Part shown: positions 16,798 to 25,341 of the stretch, piece by piece
Position numbering within the stretch: the first letter of the stretch is position 1
How the letters are laid out: each line of letters begins with the position of its first letter
Assembly (NCBI RefSeq): GCF_038433465.1
Contig: NZ_JAESVF010000006.1
Coordinates: forward strand, 1-64,000
Source of the DNA: Galbibacter sp038433465
GTDB taxonomy: Bacteria > Bacteroidota > Bacteroidia > Flavobacteriales > Flavobacteriaceae
Length of the DNA: 64,000 nucleotides
Direction: 5' to 3'
Translations under genes and position numbers: made by a program
The notes under the pieces: model-generated
What the model was told of the DNA's origin: nothing
The model's input: only the letters and a program-made list of their open reading frames with translations
Databases searched by the model: none

Positions 16798-17763
16798 TTA
16801 ATTACCAACCAATTTTACAATTTCCATCGCAACTTTGAGCGCTTCGGTACCGTGTTCTAAACTTACCGCAGTTTCGGTATCGTTTTCAATGGCGTGTGCA
16901 AAAGCTTCTAACTCATCCAAAATAGCGTTGTTTTGTGTTACCTTCGGATTTTCAAAATAAATTTGTTTTTTATCACCTTCAGCATTTTGTAAAACCAACG
17001 CATACTCATCTGGCTTTTTAGGCGCGTCTTTCATTTTTACAACTTCAACTTGCTTTTCTAAAAAATCAACAGAAATATAAGCATCACGCTGAAAAAACCT
17101 TGACTTACGCATGTTTTTAAGTGAAATTCTACTAGCGGTTAAATTGGCAACACAGCCATTTTCAAATTCAATTCGCGCATTGGCAATGTCTGGAGACTTG
17201 CTAATCACCGAAACACCGCTGGCGTTGATATTTTTTACTGAAGATTTAACTACGCTTAAAATGATATCGATATCGTGAATCATTAAATCGAGCACCACAG
17301 GAACGTCGGTACCACGCGGATTAAACTCTGCCAAACGATGGGTTTCAATAAACATAGGGTTTTCAACCTTGTCTTTTACCGCATTAAAAGCAGGATTAAA
17401 ACGCTCCACATGTCCTACTTGTCCTTTTACATTAAATTCTTTGGCAAGTTTTATAAGTTGTTGCGCTTCTTCTACAGTTTTAGTAATGGGCTTTTCCAGA
17501 AAAACATGCTTTCCTTTTTTGATAGCTTTTACAGCACAATCAAAGTGCGAAAGGGTAGGAGTTACAATGTCTACCACATCTACAGCTTCGATTAAATCTT
17601 CAATAGAAGCAAAATATTTATACCCAAATTCTTTAACTATTTTCTTAGCGTTTTTTTCGTCTGGATCGTAAAATCCAACGAGCTCATATTTATCAGATTG
17701 ATTGATAAGTCTTAAATGAATTTTTCCAAGATGACCAGCACCTAGAACTCCTGCTTTAAGCAT
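16798..17763 (-). CDS. Gfo/Idh/MocA-family oxidoreductase
   Basis: The 321-residue NAD(P)-dependent oxidoreductase has an N-terminal Rossmann fold (GVLGAGHLGKIHLRLI at residues 4-19). The hallmark FLEKPITKTVEEA at about residue 91 carries the EKP motif, and the C-terminal half is alpha/beta with DLMIHDIDIILS. Such enzymes act on sugars, inositols or biliverdin-like substrates; this one's substrate is unknown. A TAATTTTG box at 17781-17788 is a promoter candidate just upstream. Confidence 0.92.
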   Translation of the reverse strand: MLKAGVLGAGHLGKIHLRLINQSDKYELVGFYDPDEKNAKKIVKEFGYKYFASIEDLIEAVDVVDIVTPTLSHFDCAVKAIKKGKHVFLEKPITKTVEEAQQLIKLAKEFNVKGQVGHVERFNPAFNAVKDKVENPMFIETHRLAEFNPRGTDVPVVLDLMIHDIDIILSVVKSSVKNINASGVSVISKSPDIANARIEFENGCVANLTASRISLKNMRKSRFFQRDAYISVDFLEKQVEVVKMKDAPKKPDEYALVLQNAEGDKKQIYFENPKVTQNNAILDELEAFAHAIENDTETAVSLEHGTEALKVAMEIVKLVGN

Positions 17764-17780
17764 ACGATATGTTTTTTATA

Positions 17781-17788
17781 CAAAATTA
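17781..17788 (-). promoter_or_regulatory. Candidate -7 promoter box for the Gfo/Idh/MocA gene
   Basis: TAATTTTG on the - strand fits TAnnTTTG and lies 18 bases upstream of the ATG. It would produce a very short leader. Confidence 0.4.
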
Positions 17789-17976
17789 CAGTTATTGCTA
17801 TATTCTTTCTAGGTTAAATACATTCTTTTTGAAAATGATTTAAACTGAAATTGAATAGGAATCTAAAATACGTAATATTATTTGATTACAGGCGAGGTTT
17901 TACTGTTGATAACTTCTTAAAATAATAAAGCACTCAAAAACAGTCAAATATTGATTTCTGAATATTTTTTGGAATC

Positions 17977-18002
17977 TAGTTTTGTAAAAATGTATAGTTT
18001 TG
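17977..18002 (+). promoter_or_regulatory. Two tandem TAGTTTTG promoter boxes before pcm
   Basis: TAGTTTTG occurs at 17977-17984 and again at 17995-18002, both fitting TAnnTTTG. A TTG at 17951-17953 stands 23 bases before the first. The second box is 20 bases from the TTG start codon of pcm. Either or both may be used. Confidence 0.45.
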
Positions 18003-18021
18003 TACCGCTAAAACCCTACAC

Positions 18022-18663
18022 TTGAAAGATACTTTTAGACATCAAGGAATGCGAAATAAGTTGGCAGAAACACTCCAAGAAAAAGGAATTTCTGACGTCA
18101 GAGTTTTGAATGCTGTTAAAAAAATACCACGCCATTTGTTTATGGATAGTAGTTTTGAAGACCACGCATATCAAGACAAAGCGTTTCCTATTGGTGCAAG
18201 TCAAACCATTTCTCAGCCCTATACTGTTGCTTTTCAAACCGAATTATTAAAGTTAAAACGAGGAAGCAAAATTTTAGAAATTGGTACAGGTAGTGGTTAT
18301 CAAACAGCAATGTTGTTAGAGCTTGGAGCTTTAGTTTATACCATAGAAAGGCAAAAGGAGCTCTTCAAAAAAACCAATTTGTTTTTACCAAAATTGGGCT
18401 ACAAACCAAAGCGAATTATTTTTGGCGATGGGTATAAAGGTTTACCTGCTGAAGCGCCTTTTGACGGAATTATAGTTACTGCGGGCGCGCCTTTTGTACC
18501 AAAACCTTTAATGGCTCAGTTAAAAGTAGGCGGGAGGTTAGTAATTCCTGTTGGAGATGCTGTACAAACCATGACGCTTTTCACCAGAAAATCGGCTAAA
18601 GAATTTGAAAAGCACGAGTTTGGAGAATTCAGATTTGTACCGCTGTTGGAGGATAAAAATTAA
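18022..18663 (+). CDS. pcm: Protein-L-isoaspartate O-methyltransferase
   Basis: This 213-residue S-adenosylmethionine-dependent enzyme repairs L-isoaspartyl residues in damaged proteins. The SAM-binding motif LEIGTGSGYQTAML is at about residues 86-99. The pre-motif SQTISQPYTVAFQTELL and the post-motif DGIIVTAGAPFVPKPL are typical. The TTG start gives the family-like N-terminus MKDTFRHQGMRNKL; an internal ATG at residue 10 is the alternative. It converges on smpB with 14 bases between stops. Confidence 0.94.
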   Translation: MKDTFRHQGMRNKLAETLQEKGISDVRVLNAVKKIPRHLFMDSSFEDHAYQDKAFPIGASQTISQPYTVAFQTELLKLKRGSKILEIGTGSGYQTAMLLELGALVYTIERQKELFKKTNLFLPKLGYKPKRIIFGDGYKGLPAEAPFDGIIVTAGAPFVPKPLMAQLKVGGRLVIPVGDAVQTMTLFTRKSAKEFEKHEFGEFRFVPLLEDKN

Positions 18664-18677
18664 CTTCAGAAAATAAA

Positions 18678-19136
18678 TTAATTAAACGCCTTTTTAACTC
18701 TATCGAGGTTTCGTTTGTTATCTCTGTCTTTAATAGTTTCTCTTTTATCGTAAAGTTTTTTACCTTTTGCTAGCGCAACTTCCATTTTTGCAAGTCCTTT
18801 ATCATTAATGAATAATCGTAAAGGAACGATGGTGTTTCCAGAAACTTTTACGGCTTTGTGCCACTTTTTAAGCTCACGTTTGTTGAGTAATAATTTACGT
18901 GCACTTTTTGGTTGATGATTAAAGTGTGTAGCGTGGGTGTATTCTTCAACCGTCATATTAATTACAAAAAGTTCTCCCTTTTCATTAAACTCACAAAAAC
19001 TTTCAGTAATAGAAGCTCTACTTTGACGAATCGATTTTATTTCAGTTCCCGATAAAACAATACCAGCAACATACTTGTCTAAAATCTCATACTCAAAACG
19101 AGCTCTTTTATTCTTTATGTTTACATTATTCTGCAT
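18678..19136 (-). CDS. smpB: SsrA-binding protein SmpB
   Basis: SmpB delivers tmRNA to stalled ribosomes. The start at 19136 gives 152 residues (MQNNVNIKNKRARFEYEI). Family motifs are AGIVLSGTEIKSIRQSRASI, FNHQPKSARKLLLNKRELKKW and the basic tail YDKRETIKDRDNKRNLDRV. An upstream in-frame ATG adds 11 hydrophobic residues and is not family-like. No tmRNA gene is visible in the window. Confidence 0.97.
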   Translation of the reverse strand: MQNNVNIKNKRARFEYEILDKYVAGIVLSGTEIKSIRQSRASITESFCEFNEKGELFVINMTVEEYTHATHFNHQPKSARKLLLNKRELKKWHKAVKVSGNTIVPLRLFINDKGLAKMEVALAKGKKLYDKRETIKDRDNKRNLDRVKKAFN

Positions 19137-19242
19137 AAGCAACAAAAATACTAACATTCTTTGAAACATCCATAGCTATTTTTTAGGTTTGGTAGAATTT
19201 AAAAGTCGATGTAAAACGGAACAACTTTTGTTAGTAAAACAA

Positions 19243-19250
19243 TATATTTG
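19243..19250 (+). promoter_or_regulatory. -7 promoter box for the DUF6503 lipoprotein gene
   Basis: TATATTTG exactly fits TAnnTTTG and lies 26 bases before the ATG at 19277. A TTTTG at 19226-19230 upstream is rather close for a -33 element. Confidence 0.5.
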
Positions 19251-19276
19251 CGACGAATCTTTAAAAATTCTTATAA

Positions 19277-20020
19277 ATGAAATTGTTTTCTGTTAGTTTA
19301 CTCACTTTTATATCGGTTTTAATTTTTTCTTGTTCTACTGAAAAAACAGCGAAATCTATCATAGATGATACTATTGAAGCCTCTGGAATGAACACTTTAA
19401 ACAACAAATATATTTCGTTTATTTTTAGAGGAAAGAAATACGACTCTTTTAGAAACAATGGATTTTTCGAACTCAAGCGAACTTCTATTGATAGTGTAGA
19501 AACTACCGATGTGTTAACCAATTCAAACTTTACAAGATTGGTTGATGGAGTGGCACAAAAACTAGCCGATACTACAGTGAATAAATACAAAAACAGCGTA
19601 AACTCGGTGCATTATTTTGCTTATTTACCTTACGGCCTAGATGGAGATGCTGTAAACAAAGAACTTTTAGGCGAAGTTGAAATAAACAATCAAAACTACT
19701 ATAAAATTAAAGTTTGGTTTAATCAAGATGGTGGAGGTGAAGATTTTGAAGATGTCTTTATTTATTGGGTGAATACTGAAACTGATAAAATAGATTTCTT
19801 AGCCTACGAATATCACGTAAACGAAGGTGGAATGCGTTTTAGAGAAGCTTACAATCGTCGAACAATTGAAGGGATAGACTTTGTAGATTATAAAAACTAT
19901 AAGCCCAAAAGTAATGATGCAAAGCTAGTAACGCTAGACAGCTTGTTTACAAATAATCAACTTGAGTTATTATCTACAATTGAGTTGCAAAATGTAACTG
20001 TTAATGATGCTAATTTATAG
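19277..20020 (+). CDS. DUF6503 family lipoprotein
   Basis: The 247-residue lipoprotein has a signal ending in the lipobox LIFSC, with the lipidated cysteine at about residue 19. The mature part is beta-rich, with HYFAYLPYGLDGDAVNKELLG and YYKIKVWFNQDGGGEDFEDVFIYWV, as in DUF6503 proteins of flavobacteria. These resemble the LolA/LolB-like fold used to carry lipids or lipoproteins, but that role is an inference. Its 3' end overlaps the convergent phosphatase gene by 11 bases. Confidence 0.85.
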   Translation: MKLFSVSLLTFISVLIFSCSTEKTAKSIIDDTIEASGMNTLNNKYISFIFRGKKYDSFRNNGFFELKRTSIDSVETTDVLTNSNFTRLVDGVAQKLADTTVNKYKNSVNSVHYFAYLPYGLDGDAVNKELLGEVEINNQNYYKIKVWFNQDGGGEDFEDVFIYWVNTETDKIDFLAYEYHVNEGGMRFREAYNRRTIEGIDFVDYKNYKPKSNDAKLVTLDSLFTNNQLELLSTIELQNVTVNDANL

Positions 20021-20522
20021 TAAGTAAATTTACCGAAACCACTTTTTGATTTACCAAGGTAACAATATAGAGATTCCCGTTGTTTTGGTCGTCGATATCT
20101 GGGTATACATCTTCTTGCAGTAAATTATTAACAAGCTTTGGTACGGTGTTGCTATGACCAACAACCAATATGTTTTCGTAACCTTCTTTAAATATTTTAA
20201 GTGTATTTAAATTTTCTGGTTCGTATTTAATAATGTCTAAATTATTGTTGTAAGCCGTTGGAGAAGCCGTTTCTATTGTCCTATTATAATCGGTTGAATA
20301 GATAGCATCAAATGTGATGTTCTTAAAAATATCACTCCATTTTTTAGCTCTTAATTGTCCTTTTTCAGTAAGCGAAGGGTTTTTATCTTCTGGATTTTCT
20401 CTATTTTTTTCTGCATGCCGAATGAAATAGAAGGTAGTAACATTTGGTTTTTCTGTTTCGTTTTCAGTTTTACAACTCAACAATGTTAAACAGGCTACTA
20501 GTATGGTGAAAATATATTTCAT
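20010..20522 (-). CDS. Histidine phosphatase (phosphoglycerate-mutase-like) lipoprotein
   Basis: The start at 20522 (MKYIFTILVACLTLLSC) gives a 170-residue lipoprotein with lipobox LLSC. The longer frame adds 15 lysine-rich residues before the signal and is rejected. The catalytic IRHAEKNR motif of the histidine phosphatase superfamily is near residue 34 and the second active-site histidine is in VVGHSNTVP near residue 122. Location is probably periplasmic, membrane-anchored. The substrate is unknown. Confidence 0.88.
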   Translation of the reverse strand: MKYIFTILVACLTLLSCKTENETEKPNVTTFYFIRHAEKNRENPEDKNPSLTEKGQLRAKKWSDIFKNITFDAIYSTDYNRTIETASPTAYNNNLDIIKYEPENLNTLKIFKEGYENILVVGHSNTVPKLVNNLLQEDVYPDIDDQNNGNLYIVTLVNQKVVSVNLLTIN

Positions 20523-20634
20523 GATTTTAATAGGTTTCTTTTTCACTTCAAAAGTATAACTTTCCATTAGACCAGACTATTATTTTTTATTTCTGAAATT
20601 TAATTTTTGAATAACCGTATTGTTTCTTACAAAG

Positions 20635-20736
20635 ATTAAAATGTCAGGTCGAGCGTAGTCGAAACCTTATTCATCGCTGTTTAACCAAATGACCTCTCGA
20701 CTACGCTCGAGGTGACAGTGTATCGTGATAGATTAC
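20635..20736. repeat. 102-bp palindromic dispersed repeat, copy 1
   Basis: The element contains a long imperfect inverted repeat whose arms read GTCGAGCGTAGTCGA and TCGACTACGCTCGAGGTGAC. A second copy of the same length lies at 49882-49983, with shared ends ATTAAAATGTCAGG and GATAGATTAC. The gene-free stretch 20523-21022 holds this element, AT-rich sequence and the promoter of the next gene. Confidence 0.75.
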
Positions 20737-20924
20737 TTTCAAACTATTTTATTTTAATTCATTTTTAATTTTTCTTCTTATAAAACATAGTAAACACCTG
20801 TAAAACAGCTATTAAAGTAGCCTAATCTTCGTTTTTACAATTGATTTACATTTATTCAACTTAAAATTAACTATGTATTTCATCGAAAATATATGTTTTT
20901 AAACGATTATTATTTTTTATTTAA

Positions 20925-20932
20925 TACATTTG
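20925..20932 (+). promoter_or_regulatory. -7 promoter box for the T9SS protein/SprF operon
   Basis: TACATTTG exactly fits TAnnTTTG. It lies 90 bases before the ATG at 21023, and no terminator intervenes. Confidence 0.5.
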
Positions 20933-21022
20933 GTATATGCAAAAATCAAAAAATTGACATGAAATTGATTTTGCAAGAATTAGATTTTAGGAAATACCCA
21001 AATGTTTTAAAATCGGAGACCT

Positions 21023-23176
21023 ATGAAAAAAATTACTACTTATTTCGCTATTGCAACTTTATTATTTGTGTCCAACAGCTACAGTCAGAAGCTTAGCAAA
21101 CCAACCTTGGCTTTTGATTATGCGTGTTTAAGTGCTTCTTTTAATAAGTTTGAAGCTAATTTTTCATTTACTGAAAAACCTTTTCAAGCAAACAATGTAT
21201 TTTATGTAGAGTTGTCTGATAAAAACGGATCGTTTGATTCTCCTTCAGTATTAAAAACAATTAACGATCAAAATTACTCTTTTGAGTTTTTGACTTCATT
21301 TTCGCTGCCAACCAATGTTTATGGAGAGAATTATAAAATAAGATTAAGAGCAACTGCTCCTGCAATGGTGAGTGAGGCAACTGCAACCTTTGATGCATAT
21401 TTTGTTCCAGACGAAAATTTGGTTTTAAATGATTATAAAGATGTGAGTTTATGCGAAACCTCTGGAGCTTTATTGCAATTAAATAATGATGTAGCAGAAG
21501 AGTATATTTGGTATAAAGATGGAAACATTTTAAAGTTGACTTCGGATAATTTTTTAAATGTTACCGAACCTGGGGAGTATTATGTTGAGCCTTATTACGG
21601 AAATTGCTCTGGAAGCATCTATTCTAATTTGGTAATTGTTACCAAAGGTGAAGATTTTAATGTGAGTATTTTGGGGAATAAAAGCATTGAGCCTTGTTCG
21701 GATTCTAACATTGTTTTGGAGGCTTCAATAGATAATGAAAACTATGTGTACACTTGGTTTAAAGACGAAGAAAAACTGACAGACTTTCCTGTATATGCTC
21801 CAAAAATCGAGCTTGAAAATTCAGCAGAAAATTTCGGTACGTATAGGGTAGAGGTTACAAATGATGGTGGTTGCACAACATCATCAACAGCAGTAAGTAT
21901 TTTACAAAACAAATCGACCGTAGTTGAAGTTACTTCTCCTTTAAATGCTGTTATCATTGGAGACCATACTGCAACACTTTCTATCAAAACAAATAATAAA
22001 GGGGCAGAAATTCTGTGGTATAAAAACGGACAACCGTTAAAAAGCGGATTCAATACTGAAACCATAACCGTAGATGAACAAGGAGAATATTACGCTGAAG
22101 TTTCATCAAGCAATGCGTGTGAAGGCTCTATCAAATCGCCTAGTTTTAAAATCTTCGAGCCTGTATCTTTTTCAGCAAAAATAGAACCACAAACACCGTA
22201 TCATGCGTGTCAAGTTCAACAAACTACTTTGAAGTTAACTTCCTTAAAAGGGACTTTAAGTAATGGTGATATAATTACAATTCAAGATGATTTTTTCCAT
22301 AATTTTAATATGAAATGGATAAAAGACGGAACTCCTTTAAAGACTTCAACGATTGCTATTCCATTAACTTATACTGATAACGGAAACTATCAATTTGAAG
22401 TTACTTATAAAGACAAAACGTATAAATCAAACACTCAAGAAGTTGTTTTAGGACTTCCAGATGTAGCTTTGACAATTGAAAAAAATATAAGCTGTACAGA
22501 TCCAAACGGACTTTTACAGGTTACAGAAATTGAAGGAGCCGAGTATAAGTGGTTTTTAAATAATGATTTGGTTGCTACAACTACAAACAATTTGTTATCG
22601 GTTACTGCGGAAGGAAATTATACTGTAGATGTTAGTTTTAAAGGATGCGTGGTAAGTTCGTCTACGGTAACTTTAGAGCAAAACACCGATGATTTGATTG
22701 CTATTTATCCGGGAGAACAAATTACCATTGTTCAAGATCGTACGGTTGAAGCAACTGCAACTGGTGCCGATAGCTATGAGTGGGTGGATTCCGAAGGAAA
22801 TATTCTTAGTACGAGTGCTACATTTTCTATTTCAAAAGAAGGAGTTTACACTTTATTTGCCAAAATAGGAGCGTGTACCATCGAAAAAACAGTAAGAGTA
22901 AATTCGAATGATGTAGTGGAAATTCCGAATGTAATTAGTCCAAACGACGATTCTGTAAACGATAAATGGGTGCTTCCACAAAAATTTATTAACGACCCAG
23001 AGGTGGAGGTTGTAATATGCGATGCGTATGGTTCAACTGTCTTAAAAACAAATAAATACGAAAATAATTGGCCTAATTCAGCAGTACAAACAACTATAGA
23101 AATGCCTGTTTTCTATTATTTTGTTAACAAAAAAGGTAAGAATATTAAAAAAGGTAGTATTACATTAGTGAACTGA
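21023..23176 (+). CDS. Type IX secretion substrate with Ig-like domains and B-type sorting domain
   Basis: The 717-residue secreted protein has a signal peptide (cleavage near residue 21, NSYSQ). A series of Ig/PKD-like beta-domains follows, each with paired cysteines and recurring WYKDG or WFKD and GEYYVE or GTYRVE motifs. A C-terminal gliding-motility-associated (CHU_C type) domain of about 85 residues starts at VEIPNVISPNDDSVNDKW. That terminal domain directs B-type type IX secretion. It is followed after 34 bases by a PorP/SprF-family gene, the usual partner for exporting or anchoring such a protein. It is probably a surface adhesin. Confidence 0.9.
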   Translation: MKKITTYFAIATLLFVSNSYSQKLSKPTLAFDYACLSASFNKFEANFSFTEKPFQANNVFYVELSDKNGSFDSPSVLKTINDQNYSFEFLTSFSLPTNVYGENYKIRLRATAPAMVSEATATFDAYFVPDENLVLNDYKDVSLCETSGALLQLNNDVAEEYIWYKDGNILKLTSDNFLNVTEPGEYYVEPYYGNCSGSIYSNLVIVTKGEDFNVSILGNKSIEPCSDSNIVLEASIDNENYVYTWFKDEEKLTDFPVYAPKIELENSAENFGTYRVEVTNDGGCTTSSTAVSILQNKSTVVEVTSPLNAVIIGDHTATLSIKTNNKGAEILWYKNGQPLKSGFNTETITVDEQGEYYAEVSSSNACEGSIKSPSFKIFEPVSFSAKIEPQTPYHACQVQQTTLKLTSLKGTLSNGDIITIQDDFFHNFNMKWIKDGTPLKTSTIAIPLTYTDNGNYQFEVTYKDKTYKSNTQEVVLGLPDVALTIEKNISCTDPNGLLQVTEIEGAEYKWFLNNDLVATTTNNLLSVTAEGNYTVDVSFKGCVVSSSTVTLEQNTDDLIAIYPGEQITIVQDRTVEATATGADSYEWVDSEGNILSTSATFSISKEGVYTLFAKIGACTIEKTVRVNSNDVVEIPNVISPNDDSVNDKWVLPQKFINDPEVEVVICDAYGSTVLKTNKYENNWPNSAVQTTIEMPVFYYFVNKKGKNIKKGSITLVN

Positions 23177-23210
23177 AACTAAAATTAACCCCAAATTAGT
23201 TTAGTTCCGT

Positions 23211-25220
23211 ATGACGAAAAGAAACCTGCTTACTATTGGTATGCTCTTAGCTACCTATGTGCTATTTTCTCAGGTGGAAAATACTAGCGCCATTGTCGAT
23301 TGGAGGCAACACAACCTTACCAAATACAATAAGTTTTTAGTAAACCCAACATATAGCTTTGTAAGAAACGATACAAAAGCGGTGAGTTTTTGGAGTAGAA
23401 TTCAATGGACTGGAATTGAGAATTCTCCGCAAACCTATTTAATAAGCTATTCGGGGCGTGTAAGTAAAAACTCTGGTGCGGGACTTGGTTTGTATCAACA
23501 AAACCTAGGATTACTTGTAGATTCTGGATTGATTTTAAACTATGCTTATGGCGCAAAGTTTTCTGAAGCCGTTACCATGACTTTCGGTTTAAACACAACA
23601 CTTTTTCGTCGAGGCTTAAACAAAGGTGCTATAAGTTCTACCGATCCAGATCCTGTTGTTTTAGAAAATCAAGACGACTTTTTGATGCTTGTGATGCCAG
23701 GAATTAATTTATCAATACATAGTTTTGATGTTGGTTTTTATGCTGAAAATATCTTCGATTATAACTTTAACGATTCGAATACTGTTACTGATTTTTCAGA
23801 TAAAATATTTTCAGGGCAAATAGGTTATACCAAGTCTTTTGACAATGCCATAGGGTTTATGGAAGATGCGCAATGGCGAAATTTAGTCTACGGAAAAACC
23901 CAACCCAATGAAGATTTTCAATTCGGATTCAACTCCATGATTGATTTGCCTTACACAGGTTGGTTACAAGCAGGGTACAACACAACTTTTGGTATTTCTG
24001 GAGGTGTTGGAGTTAAAATTGGCGACGGAATTAGCATTGGAGTTGTTTATGAAACAGGAACAACCAAGAGTAATAACGCATTTGGAGCAACCTACGAAGC
24101 TATCGCAACTATTGAATTGGGTCCTCGAAAAATGCGTAAAAATCCTGCGCCAAGTGGTGGTAAAGCCACCGTTTCTAAAAATGTAAATGAAGAGGCGTAT
24201 ATTACTTCGGAAGAAATTAGAAGAAGACGCGAAGAAGCTTCCGATAGAATTGCCAACGAACCAATTACTACAACTACGGAAGTTGCAGTAGCAGAAACTA
24301 CAGATGATGCTACTTCAAAATATGCAATGTATGGAGGAGAAGTTTCAAAAACTGAAACTGAAACTGAAACAAATGAAAATACTTCGGAAGAAAATATAGT
24401 TGTTGAAAACAAACCTGAAAGCGATAAGCAAAGTATTTCAGAAGAAACTACTACAGCTTCAGCAATAGCTGTTCAGCAAAGTAAAGCAGAAGTTATTGAA
24501 GAAGAAAAAACTTTAACTGAAGAAACAACTGTAGTTGAAAATCAACCTTCAGCAGAAGATAATAATTTACCAACTACAACTGCTGAAACTGAAACCTCAT
24601 ATGCTGTTTATGGTGGGGAGCAGGCGAAAGAAACTGAGAAAACTTTATCCGAAGAAGTAGAACGAAAAGCAACAGTAACATCAGAAGAAGGCGTAAAACT
24701 TTACGATGCGGATGCCGAAGATTATGCGAAAGAGGCGCAAGCAAGTTTTAATGCAAATGTAGCTTCTAGTGAAGAAGAAGTTCAGCAAGCAGAAAACCCT
24801 TCAGTAGAAAAAACAACAGCACAAACAGAAGCTGATAAAATTGAAGCTGAATATCAAGAATTCCTAAGAAAATCGGATTCATTAGCACAAACAATAGATA
24901 CTAAGACAATCGATTCGACTGCGGTTACCAACGAAATTTTTGGCGAAGATGTAAGTTACAAAACCATTAATAGTGCGCCTGGCGTTGAAAAAGGATTTTA
25001 TTTGGTAGTAAATGTATTCTCTCAAAAACATTATTTCGATAGGTTTTTAAACAAGCTAAAAAGCAATGGTTTTGAACCAGAATATTTTGTAAACCCAGAA
25101 AATAATTATTACTATGTTTATTTATACAAAGCAAATCGTTATCTTACGATAAAAAGTTTGCAACGTAATAATGTAAACAATACATATTTTGATGATAAAT
25201 GGGTGTTGTGGGTGAAGTAA
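23211..25220 (+). CDS. PorP/SprF-family type IX secretion protein with E/T-rich region and SPOR-like C-terminus
   Basis: The 669-residue protein has three parts. A signal peptide and PorP/SprF beta-barrel occupy about residues 1-310 (NKFLVNPTYSFVRND near the N-terminus). A long low-complexity Glu/Thr/Ala-rich linker covers about 320-590 and contains two related YAMYGGE and YAVYGGE blocks. The last 75 residues (GFYLVVNVFSQKHYFDRF onward) resemble a SPOR-like peptidoglycan-binding fold. SprF proteins are outer-membrane partners of single T9SS B-type substrates, here the protein just upstream. The tail may tie the barrel to peptidoglycan; that is inference. Confidence 0.85.
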   Translation: MTKRNLLTIGMLLATYVLFSQVENTSAIVDWRQHNLTKYNKFLVNPTYSFVRNDTKAVSFWSRIQWTGIENSPQTYLISYSGRVSKNSGAGLGLYQQNLGLLVDSGLILNYAYGAKFSEAVTMTFGLNTTLFRRGLNKGAISSTDPDPVVLENQDDFLMLVMPGINLSIHSFDVGFYAENIFDYNFNDSNTVTDFSDKIFSGQIGYTKSFDNAIGFMEDAQWRNLVYGKTQPNEDFQFGFNSMIDLPYTGWLQAGYNTTFGISGGVGVKIGDGISIGVVYETGTTKSNNAFGATYEAIATIELGPRKMRKNPAPSGGKATVSKNVNEEAYITSEEIRRRREEASDRIANEPITTTTEVAVAETTDDATSKYAMYGGEVSKTETETETNENTSEENIVVENKPESDKQSISEETTTASAIAVQQSKAEVIEEEKTLTEETTVVENQPSAEDNNLPTTTAETETSYAVYGGEQAKETEKTLSEEVERKATVTSEEGVKLYDADAEDYAKEAQASFNANVASSEEEVQQAENPSVEKTTAQTEADKIEAEYQEFLRKSDSLAQTIDTKTIDSTAVTNEIFGEDVSYKTINSAPGVEKGFYLVVNVFSQKHYFDRFLNKLKSNGFEPEYFVNPENNYYYVYLYKANRYLTIKSLQRNNVNNTYFDDKWVLWVK

Positions 25221-25266
25221 AATTTACAAGCTCTCTTACCAAAAGCATCATAAAAGCCTTTCATAA

Positions 25267-25286
25267 TAGATAGATAGATAGATAGA
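25267..25286. repeat. TAGA tetranucleotide microsatellite (5 units)
   Basis: Five exact TAGA units sit 46 bases after the SprF-family stop and just before a terminator. The tract is non-coding, so length changes would probably be silent. Confidence 0.9.
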
Positions 25287-25303
25287 TAAAAAATGTAAGG
25301 CTT

Positions 25304-25341
25304 GGCCCCTAAAGGTTTTTTCCGATAGGGGCCTTTTTTTT
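25304..25341 (+). terminator. Intrinsic terminator between sprF-like gene and hutI
   Basis: GGCCCCTA (25304-25311) pairs with TAGGGGCC (25326-25333) and is followed by eight T. It terminates the + strand operon; the T run reaches the last codon of hutI on the other strand. Confidence 0.9.

Noticed and set aside
20893..21096. 67-residue frame overlapping the start of the T9SS gene
   Set aside because: It contains the promoter box at 20925-20932 and overlaps the signal peptide of the real gene.
24352..24369. Three CTGAAA units in the sprF-like gene
   Set aside because: They encode the Glu/Thr-rich linker in frame (TETETE) and are explained by the protein's low complexity.
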